Below, in pieces: positions 12,901 through 19,600 of a stretch of 64,000 nucleotides of DNA (positions are counted from its first letter, which is position 1; each line of letters begins with the position of its first letter). The stretch comes from an uncultured Aquimarina sp. GTDB taxonomy: Bacteria > Bacteroidota > Bacteroidia > Flavobacteriales > Flavobacteriaceae. The position numbers and the translations under genes are program-made. The stretch is from NCBI GenBank assembly GCA_947501475.1, contig CANMWA010000001.1, positions 186,001 through 250,000 of the forward strand, written 5' to 3'. Below the pieces are notes generated by a model. The model was given only the letters and a program-made list of their open reading frames with translations. It did no database searches and was not told the DNA's origin.

Positions 12901-15394
12901 TGATGGACCATCAGTGCCGTTTGAAGCTTTTATAGAGCCTATTAACCTACAAGAAGGTTGTGATCCAGCTAATAATATAGCTTTCCAGGCGAGAGTAGAA
13001 GGTTTACCAGTTGTAACACCTCCTGCAACGGTAGTTGTTGAATACACACTTGTAGAAACTGGTGCGGTAAACAATACAGGACTATTTAATGGATTGTCTG
13101 TAACAGATGCCGTACCATTACCACCAAACCCACCAACCATACCCGTTGGAAGTATTGGATTTAATGTTACTGTAACCTATACAGATAATTCTGTAGCACC
13201 ACCTAATGTTTGCCCTGCAAGCGCTGTGATTATAGTGACAGGGCCAGCAAATGATGTGGCAATTACACCACCAGTGGCGAATGGCAGTATAAGCTGTTTT
13301 GGTGAGCAAGATGGTAGTATTACGGTAACCGCTACAGGTACCGATGGACCACTTACATATACGATCCAGTCGAGTACAGGTACAGAAAGTGTACGACAAA
13401 CAAGTAATGTGTTTAATAACTTATCACCAGATACATATACTGTAAGAGCTTATGATCAATTAGGATGTTCTGATGATGAGACGTTTATTATAGATGATGT
13501 GCCAGAGGTAACAGTAAATCTATTGCCAGTAACCGTGGTTTCATGTAGTACAAACACAAGAGATGTAACAGTAAACGGGGTGACTACGCCACCAAGAACG
13601 ATTACACAATATGTGCGTATAGACGTAACTGACCCTGCTAATCCAGTTGAACTTTCTCAAGGAACAGGTTTCTTTGGTGGTTTAACAACAGGACAGTATG
13701 TATTCTATGTAGTTGATAGTAATGGATGTAGATCCAGAAACTCTGACCCAGTACCAGTAATACCAATCAATCCAATTAATTTTGATTTGGATTTAAGTGC
13801 TGCCGAAGTAAATTGTAGAGACGAGGCTACTGGTATTATCGATATTGACAACCTTACCGGTGGTATTGGTGATTATGAGTTCTATTTACTTACAGGTAAT
13901 ATATCACTTCCTACGTTACCAAATGCTGGAAATACATTTGCAGGACCACAACTTACTACAGAGTTTAGAGACCTTCCGCCAGGAACCTATACCTATGTGG
14001 CCAGGTCTTCAAGTGATATTTCTTGTGCATTATATCGTAGTTTTACAATAGATAATCCAATATTATTTGAACCTACGGCAACATTTAATGATGTTAGTTG
14101 TAATGGCGAGGATGACGGTACGATTGTAATTCTTGCTGTAGGTGGTACACCACCATATTCGTTTGCAATTGATTCGCAACCAGGAGTATTCTTTAACGAT
14201 GCTTCAGACGGGGTGCTAAATCAACATACATTCGAGAACTTAGCACCAGGAACATACGTAGTATTAGCACAGGATTCTAAGGGATGTGATGTGTTATTTA
14301 CCGATGTGGTTAATGAACCAAATACATTAATGGTTGCTGTAGACGGTGATATCACACCAGAAACCTGTTTTGGTGATAGCGACGGTGCCGTTACTATCGT
14401 AGTTACAGGGGGTACACCACCATACGAGACCAATATCACTAATAATGATAGTGATTTTGTGGCAGATCTGTTTACGTACGACAACTTGCCAGGAGGTACA
14501 ACTAATATATTTATTAGAGATGCTAATGATTGTAGAATCGATATTGAGATAGAAGTTCCACCTGGGATAATGCTTGGTGCTGATTTAGAACCAGTACTTG
14601 AGTGTCCGGTATATGATTATAGTGATCCATCGAATCCGGTATTGACCCAAGAAGAAGTATACACTGTTGTGTTTAATGTTTCAGAAGAAGCAGAACAATT
14701 AGGAATCATATATACTCTAGAAGGTATTAACGGTACACCAAATCCAGCCAATAATACTGGCCTAGGACGTGAGTTTATCGTTACTCCTGGAAATTATGAA
14801 GGATTTATGGAGTTCCAGATGTGTCGAAGAAGTATAGGACAAGTAATCGTTGAAGAATATACACCGCTATCTGTTCCTGTGGTACAAATGACAAACAATC
14901 CGGCAGATCCAAATGAGTATCAAGTAATCATTAGCGGAGGAGAGTCTTCATATACTACAACCGTTACTATAAATGGTGTTCCTCGTGAAGTTGATCAAGA
15001 CAATATTTTCACAATACGAGAAACGGGTGATTATCAGATACTAGTAGTAGATGCTAGAGGTTGTGAAATAGTAGTGATATTAGAGCTTACGTATATCAAT
15101 ATTCGTATTCCTAACTACTTTAGACCAGATGATCCTAATAGTAGTGAAGAAGAAAGATTCTGGTATCCAAGACAGATTACACCAAATATTGATGATCCAT
15201 TCTTCTTTGAAAATATGGAGGTGATGGTATTTGATAGATATGGTAGAATGCTGGCCGAATTTAAAGGAGATAAAAAAGGATGGGCTGGTACCTACCAAGG
15301 AAAACAACTTCCTTCAGGTGACTATTGGTTTACAATAATCCTGAATGACGTAGATAATAGAGAATTTACAGGTCACTTTACATTATATAGATAA
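3959..15394 (+). CDS. Giant secreted surface protein with PA domain, SprB-like repeats and type B sorting domain
   Basis: About 3811 residues from the ATG at 3959. An in-frame ATG at 3926 would add 11 residues, but 3959 gives a normal signal peptide (MKTKIHIK, hydrophobic core, cleavage before QEIVPL). A protease-associated-type domain is at about 160-268. A calcium-loop-like DLDGDGN is near 336, and a DUF11-type domain (ELGDELFYDLEIQNVGNEDL) lies at about 567-660. Then come many Ig-like units of about 80-100 residues, several with the SprB signature (CNGEDDG or CFGDSDG, then GGTPPY). Residues about 3713-3811 are a T9SS type B sorting domain (IRIPNYFRPD, FDRYGRML, GWAGTYQGK, LPSGDYWF). SprB in Flavobacterium johnsoniae is a mobile gliding adhesin; an adhesin role here is inferred from architecture. 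It lies 38 bp after the PorP/SprF fusion gene and is followed by another PorP/SprF gene, probably its export partner. Confidence 0.87.
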   Translation: MKTKIHIKIVLAMLVLITSTISNIYAQEIVPLAPRETQNRINGNLVMTGNAIVGLDQIGSTDFDPNADYNGNNSNGNSISDYIDIDLDASTFSSSSADIITPRPACTRITYAGLYWSAVYYLERQPIRSTRLTINNTSLAGVYNVEENNFTPGYVALPDPGITRNLILIDDNTGDEFDACETIDNGAQLNGNIAVILRGNCSFADKVIRAQNAGAVAVIIVNNQGGNTTFAMGGGNGGITIPAVMIEENDGFDIANSLFNGNSINATLGATSTANPSGDEQLVNLPPADARRQGAADFTKIKFKVPFGAYVDIDAQSIIYDGYADTATNQTRDVNDLDGDGNTTEFVATDDVPYVCYADVTSFIDQDNPTGPYTVANMNATIGQTSGSSGAAGGWTLVVIYEDPLESSKFISTNDGFVEIQNGGTPVDFTYTGFTSLPGTLPVNVRYGVAGLEGDKNLTQDRLRIRNTGGNFVSLGNGNNVLTDVNPVDNFFNSSITTIDPLTGNNIHNPFRDPASTNTLGFDVDIFDLPNTGNVLVGNGQSNATFRLETDQDTYRVFLNTFTIDIIEPELRILKKVFDTDGTTEITNGNVELGDELFYDLEIQNVGNEDLVDGTVRIRDILPANVNLLSVQTATLPPGVTFDDSVAGIIDFNIPADIVEQTDAPIFIRFRVALVNSCEALRDACSDRIQNSAIATFTGAISGAPGTNNSSSVVGVCGNTDGEATNFLVNIPACNSDVAFCGDALILVAGTGYDRYTWTGPGIPGTYVETDNVLDFTEPGFPFSPAEGTYRVTKEDLSGACMTLVDEFDVSDFRTEVNPILSYVNGTSVISTDCSGLTLPQILLCGNQSLLLQTGYDPATTTVSWQRLVPDGTNPATDCVLDSNDACSLLSGNCDDTNWVEEPGGNTVDYTVSQAGDYRIVVQFDGGCQLPFYFSVFTNDFQPLLSMIPIECGNEGSVSVTNAPTNFAFSLTSGGPYAGTQFNIPIGSGGTITVYGIDTTFPGCEYTATIDVPEIQPTFDVSVTSPTCINDTNDTGTGTIQIAVTAGSPEYQYTISGGTLTSPIIVPNSAANNGNYIQEDLLPGTYDVEVISNRPRQSPNCIYTETVTINPATDFTAEVRVLSPETCTNDLTVEVVVTNGSGNYLYDDGEGTFDANNVFTIPGPLNPATVYTFFVADNSLPAGTPACIIEASIDGLTPYEPIVIDDVDVTLPECPGAGATVRVQVSPPVADRLYTYQLIDTTPSATVIQEILPPTASRDVTFTNVTDLDYRIRVLHNDPANAAGPAICEVLSAEFNVTSPAAITGTPSLERALSCRPAPNNDAIIRISGLAGGSGSYAWSFNATTGFTDFVGTSVDIPVPTAGSYTVYIANQPVAPATAYTCAIPFTQIVPDRLEPTAIVVNNERNSSCAAQTIDVDVSATPALTAAEVTAGVTYDFTINPAPPAPSPAVFSITTVGGVQTLTLNRDVIYTITATRSDSQCPITDTYFIDALPAIDITNVSVNDVICRGGNDGSFSFNVDITQFPTFSYEIFDRSVPRNLIASGTSITSPVVIESPATLLVAGTYDIEVTDTSITPASARCTDTEPVTIGEPATNVTFTPDITQDCNTSLNSVTVTGVSGGSGSGYTYTLVNPGNGTNLGPQPIAVPFENIPNGTGYTLTVSDSSGCPTPQTFDIDPLAGITIDPAIFTDACFSDGDGLEITINYSGGTSDFEYSITRDGLPVQSLTNNGAATSVVITDAIMTQAGTYEITVLNSEGCSDTESWVINDPVSVVAVRTTDFTCDALGNTVPATFELTVSDGYPNYTLTWENTTAGTSGTVDNTVPNPNPGPGPTFTHTADAPGNFIFTVTDSNGCTDTDTEEATNNNNPPDVTALDVTVNCNGDDGIIRIEANGADPGGYEISFNGGAFEPFPAAGFIEYVRGAGNYPFEFRDSRGCPYTGFDVDVIEPALVTATTSKIDVTCQPTGNELGNITLTVAGGDDGGGPTPDASGYTYEVSRNGVVDATIVPTFPGPLDIAFFDNLDFGTYIFTIRDSNGCEGTATEVINGPPNGLSLALDTAVTTCTAGVDLEITIIAGSGVTSPGVVPGFRLFQVERNPVTGLFEQVAGTVVDLGIEPSPPSPPDTPRRVHVYPGLEFDRSYRFIVIDLATNCQYLSDAPFLEPAPNSPVVTVTADTDELCAGSDDGTVTFEVSGYDSPTVPAQTLNWEIYEETATASDPPVLAGGPVAAPGGVVSIGPEGPLEPGRYYVRVVEVSGTQCPGTSAVFEIEEKDPIVTIGGPTLDVPSCQISANLTISTTGGTETGGTNLVTEGYRYAVVQGGSPVPGLAAFNVLATPNTIVINTDTNGDTVTDATDATTWDIYTTDDNDCLPAHLLTITINPIGGPSFTTPPGFPTFVDNACDDDDFTFTVQATAVVFNSNGNLFYGINLGGVGNPTSPANPIVYTEDGASHTFTVPTPGIYRITIQDGNGCTIDDEIEIFPPLDITTRFDTTPTCADGDGVIESTVTGGSGAANQTFTIIGVNGTTLPVVPPLITEAPANSGRFINVPPGDYEIIVTDSGMGGTAPGCTDSDRVTATVPVVPVLSAGGASDLTCNADAPPTGSITASLTSAIDPDATYTYEITAGPVVRPAQPSGTFLNLPPNTVADPTYTVVVTYTKGTATCTDDQTYIINEPTPVSATAVLGEPFDCGANATININNISGGTGPNYTVRITEPAPSGITRVIAVPVPVPATFVVPAPIPGIYTIEIVDSNNCVNPTPPAITVDVPPLTEITNEGIVVDIPISCPDPVQLPPVTGNETITVSITGGTGPFDFVETTGTGLTSLTTFPVGVPIGTGDTAAPGTQTTFTFEITSGVGTYSFTITDRGTTCFKNVIHEIEDFDNIDITATELTAETCFGADDGRATLTVADYIGDFGYTIIDVSNGTPVYTSTVDLTTDLDLNTADSYTIPPAIDPGLGVGNYRVDIVERDLPFCPGSSNTFSIDGPSVPFEAFIEPINLQEGCDPANNIAFQARVEGLPVVTPPATVVVEYTLVETGAVNNTGLFNGLSVTDAVPLPPNPPTIPVGSIGFNVTVTYTDNSVAPPNVCPASAVIIVTGPANDVAITPPVANGSISCFGEQDGSITVTATGTDGPLTYTIQSSTGTESVRQTSNVFNNLSPDTYTVRAYDQLGCSDDETFIIDDVPEVTVNLLPVTVVSCSTNTRDVTVNGVTTPPRTITQYVRIDVTDPANPVELSQGTGFFGGLTTGQYVFYVVDSNGCRSRNSDPVPVIPINPINFDLDLSAAEVNCRDEATGIIDIDNLTGGIGDYEFYLLTGNISLPTLPNAGNTFAGPQLTTEFRDLPPGTYTYVARSSSDISCALYRSFTIDNPILFEPTATFNDVSCNGEDDGTIVILAVGGTPPYSFAIDSQPGVFFNDASDGVLNQHTFENLAPGTYVVLAQDSKGCDVLFTDVVNEPNTLMVAVDGDITPETCFGDSDGAVTIVVTGGTPPYETNITNNDSDFVADLFTYDNLPGGTTNIFIRDANDCRIDIEIEVPPGIMLGADLEPVLECPVYDYSDPSNPVLTQEEVYTVVFNVSEEAEQLGIIYTLEGINGTPNPANNTGLGREFIVTPGNYEGFMEFQMCRRSIGQVIVEEYTPLSVPVVQMTNNPADPNEYQVIISGGESSYTTTVTINGVPREVDQDNIFTIRETGDYQILVVDARGCEIVVILELTYINIRIPNYFRPDDPNSSEEERFWYPRQITPNIDDPFFFENMEVMVFDRYGRMLAEFKGDKKGWAGTYQGKQLPSGDYWFTIILNDVDNREFTGHFTLYR

Positions 15395-15490
15395 TTAGAG
15401 ATAATATATCTAGCAGAAAGTGAGTTATAAAAGAAAATGAATGAACCACAGGACATATAAAAAGTTGATGGTCTGTAATTTAAATGTTAA

Positions 15491-16447
15491 ATGAAGAAGT
15501 ATATTATAATATTTAGTCTATTTGCATCGTATTGCACATTTGCGCAAGAGTTTTTTGCTCCTGTACAAAACCAGTACATTGCAGATAACCCATATTTGAT
15601 ATCCTCTGCGTATGCAGGTATTGGAGATTGCTGGCAGATCAGAGCATCTGGCTTTGAGCAATGGGTAAGTATTGAGGATGCTCCGGGCACCCAATCATTA
15701 TCCATAGACGGTAGAATATCTGATCGATCTGGTGTAGGAGCAATTTTGTTTAATGATCAAAACGGATTTACCACACAACGAGGAATCCAGATGTCTTTTG
15801 CGCATCATTTAACATTAAGTGAGTATAACAATCAATATGTATCTTTTGGTATTAGTTATAAGTTTACCCAGTTTGGAATAGACACCTCAGAGTTTAGTAA
15901 TGGAGATCCAGATAACCCGTCTAATCCTGGATTAGCAGATATTAGTGTAAATGACTCAAACTTTGATATTGCATTATTATATCGTTTAGGAAGATTCTTT
16001 TTAAGTGCCAATGCAGTAAACTTATTGCAGAAACAAATCGATGATTTTAATCCAACAGAACCATCACAGATACAAAACTATTATCTCTATTCGGGATATA
16101 CATTTTATCATAGATTTAGTGATATAGAGATCGAGCCTTCTGTTCTGTATCAAAATTTTGCAGGAGATGGACGTTCTACAACAGATATTAATGTTAAGGT
16201 TCGTAAAATGTACCGAGGAGATTATTTCTGGGCAGGACTAAGTTTAAGATCATTAGTAGATCAGGATTTTAAACCACTTTCTTTATCACCAATGATTGGG
16301 ATTAAGAAATCAAATTTCTATGTAGCATATGGATACCAGGTAAACGTTAACGAAGTATTGCAACCGACTACCGCAGCAGGATCGCATATGATTACATTAG
16401 GATTAGATTTTGGATGTAGACAGAGTAAATGTGGATGTACTTATTAA
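15491..16447 (+). CDS. PorP/SprF-family type IX secretion outer-membrane protein
   Basis: 318 residues, the normal length for the family. A signal peptide of 18 residues (cleavage before QEFFAP) leads into the typical QNQYIADNPYLISSAYAGIGDCWQ start, then a SIDGRI...SGVGAILFNDQNG segment and alternating beta strands of a small outer-membrane barrel. The C-terminus is cysteine-rich (CRQSKCGCTY), which I do not recognise as typical. Known members (PorP of Porphyromonas, SprF of Flavobacterium) are needed for secretion or surface attachment of particular type IX cargo, and genes of this family commonly sit beside type B cargo genes. Here the gene lies 96 bp after the giant type B protein and before a terminator hairpin, so it is probably that protein's partner. 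Confidence 0.9.
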   Translation: MKKYIIIFSLFASYCTFAQEFFAPVQNQYIADNPYLISSAYAGIGDCWQIRASGFEQWVSIEDAPGTQSLSIDGRISDRSGVGAILFNDQNGFTTQRGIQMSFAHHLTLSEYNNQYVSFGISYKFTQFGIDTSEFSNGDPDNPSNPGLADISVNDSNFDIALLYRLGRFFLSANAVNLLQKQIDDFNPTEPSQIQNYYLYSGYTFYHRFSDIEIEPSVLYQNFAGDGRSTTDINVKVRKMYRGDYFWAGLSLRSLVDQDFKPLSLSPMIGIKKSNFYVAYGYQVNVNEVLQPTTAAGSHMITLGLDFGCRQSKCGCTY

Positions 16448-16485
16448 TAAATAGGTAACAAAACTTAAATAAAAAACATAAATAT

Positions 16486-16514
16486 AAAGACTACCTATTA
16501 TGGGTGGTCTTTTA
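16486..16514 (+). terminator. Rho-independent terminator after the PorP/SprF gene
   Basis: A 10-bp stem (AAAGACTACC paired with GGTGGTCTTT, one wobble) with a 7-nt loop and a short T-rich tail. It separates the type B/PorP operon from the paralogue at 16618. Confidence 0.6.
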
Positions 16515-16528
16515 TTGTGAAAAAAGAG

Positions 16529-16536
16529 TAATTTTG
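16529..16536 (+). promoter_or_regulatory. Candidate Bacteroidota -7 element upstream of the type A paralogue
   Basis: TAATTTTG fits the TAnnTTTG consensus and lies 15 bp after the terminator, giving a leader of about 75 nt to the ATG at 16618. No TTG element at the ideal distance was seen, so the call is tentative. Confidence 0.4.
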
Positions 16537-16617
16537 TAGGCATTTTATATTTTTATCAACTGAAAATGTGAAGCCTATAGAAAACAACTAAGAATAAAAA
16601 ACATCAATCACAAAAAA

Positions 16618-19600
16618 ATGAAAAAACAATTACAAACTCAACTATTAGTATTGAGCTTAATTCTTGGTACTCTTTTCAGTATCACAGCTCAAGAAATTGT
16701 GCCTTTATCACAAAGAGTAAGCAAGAGCAATATTCATGGGGATTTGACCATGATAGGAAATTCTATTGTTGGACTAGCCTACAGTAATGACGAAAATGTA
16801 GCCTATAATCCTAATGAAGCCTATAACGGAAATCTGAATAACGGAAATAGCATTTCAGAATATATCGATATCGATAGTGATGCAACAACATTTAGCTCTA
16901 GTAGCGCAGATTTGGCAACACCAAGACCAGATTGTACTACTATTGCTTATGCAGGATTATATTGGTCTGCTACATACTATCTAGATAGAACACCTATATA
17001 TACTCCTAGACTTACAGTTAATAATACAACGATAGCAGGAGATTATGTGATCGCTGATAATGCGTTCAATCCTGGCCATATAGATATACCATCTGCACCT
17101 GGTCTTACAGCAAACTTAGTTTTGGCAGAGGACAATGTTAGTGATGCAAATGATGGTTGTCAAGCATTGGTTAATGCAGCCGAGATGAATGGCAATATTG
17201 CAGTTTTAAGAAGAGGTAATTGTGGTTTTACAGAAAAAGTAATTAATGCTCAAAATGCAGGTGCAGTAGCCGTTATCATGGTCAATAATACTGCAGGAGT
17301 TTTCTCAATCGGAGGAGGAGATGCAAACATCAGCATACCCACTGTAACGATTAGCCAGCAAGATGGAGAAGCCATCATTACAGAGATGGCTAATGCTACC
17401 GTTAATGTTACTTTGATTAATGATGCAGATACTACAATAGGAAATGAACAATTAGTTAACCTACCTGTGGCCGATGCCAGAAAACAAGGTGCTGCTGATT
17501 TTAGAAACATTAAATTTAAAGCACCAGGAAGTACGTATGTAGATGTAACAGCGCAAAGCATTATTTATGATGGATACGCTAATACACCTACCAACCAAAC
17601 AAGAGATGTAAATGATATAGATGGCGATGGTAATACAACCGAATTTATAGCCTCAGACGATGTGCCTTATGTGTGTTATGCAGATGTAACAGATTTAATT
17701 AGTCAGGATAATGTAACAGGAACCTATACTGTTGCAAATATGAATGCTACCATAGGTAGTACTTCTGGAGTGTCTGGACCGGCTGGTGGATGGACATTAG
17801 TGATTATTTATGAAGACCCGCAAGCAACAGCAAAAGTTATTGATACTAATGATGGGTTTATACAAATTAATAATGCAGAGCCACCAGTAGATTTTATGTA
17901 TAATGGGTTTACTACAGTACCAGCACCACTACCCGTAAATGCAAGATTTGGTATTTCGGCGCTAGAAGGCGATAAAACATTAGTAGGAGATAGGCTGCTT
18001 ATTCAGGATGTTAATGGTAATTATGTTTCTCTGGGTTCAGGGTTTGATGTTTCAGAGATAAATCCGACCACTAATTTTTTTAATAGTTCGATTTCATTTA
18101 ATAACCAACATACAACCAATCGTAACCCTGCTTCACAAAACACATTAGGATACGATATTGATGTTTTTGATCTACCAAACGCAAATAACACATTAATCGG
18201 GAACGATCAAAGATTAGCTAATTTTAGACTGCAGACAGATCAAGATAGTTACAGAGTTTTTCTTACTTCTTTTTCTACGGAAATTATAGAACCAGAGCTA
18301 CGTATTATTAATAGAGTATATGACATAGATGGCATTACAGATATTACGAATGCCACTGTAGAATTAGGAGATGAACTTTTCTATGATCTGGAAATTGAAA
18401 ATGTGGGTAATGAAGATTTGATAGACGGTACAATTAGAATAAGAGATATATTACCTGCCAATGTAGATTTAATAAGTATTCAAGATGCTACATTACCTAC
18501 TGGGGTTACTTATGATATTACAATTCCTGGGGTAATAGATTTTAACATCCCAGCTGATCTAGTTGAAGAAAACGATGCACCAATTTTTATAAGATTTAGA
18601 GTTGCATTGGTAAGTAGCTGCGAAGAATTAAGAGATGTATGCTCTGATATAATTCAAAATTCTGCAATTGCTACATATAGTGGTGTAATTTCTGGTATTA
18701 GCACTTCAAGCCATAGTAGCAGCGGGATAGGAGCTTGTGGCAATACCAATGGTGAGTCCACTAACTTTTTGGTAAATGTTCCTGCTTGCAGTTTAGATAT
18801 TGCATTTTGCGGGAGTGAATTAATACTACAAGCAGGGTTGGGGTATGATCGATATACGTGGTCTGGCCCTGACATCACTGTACCTGTCGTGACTTTAGAA
18901 AATTTTTATGAAGTACCTAATCCAGTATCAGGCATCTATACGGTTGTAAAAGAAGATACTACAGGGTCTTGTATAACACTTACTGAAGAATTTATAGTTG
19001 AAAGTTTTGGAGACATACAAAACCCTCTTCTTGATTATGTGAATGGGACTTCGGTAATCTCAACAAATTGTTCGGGATTAGAATTACCACAGATTTTACT
19101 TTGTGGAGATCAAACCATGTTTCTAGAGACAAATTTTGACCCAGCAAGCCTTATTAGCATTTCATGGCAACAATTATCACCAAGCGGATCTTGTGTTCAG
19201 GATCTTAATGATCCATGCTCATTATTAAGCGGGGCTTGTAATGATAACAATTGGATAGAAGAACCAAATGGTAATACACCAAATTATACGGTCGATATTG
19301 CTGGAGATTATAGAATCCTAGCAGAGTTTGATGGTGGATGTCTTGTACCATTTTATTTTACCGTAACCAAAAACGATTTCCAACCAGAACTTATGATGCA
19401 ACCAATTGAGTGTGGTAACCCCGGTCAAGTAGCAGTTACTAATGCGCCACCTAATTTTGCATTTAGCTTAGCTTCAGGCGGACCTTATACAAATATAACG
19501 GGTATTTTTGCAATACTTCCGGGATCAGGCGGTGATATTACAGTCTACGGTATAGACACTACTTTCCCAGGATGCGAATATACAGCTACGATTAATGTAC

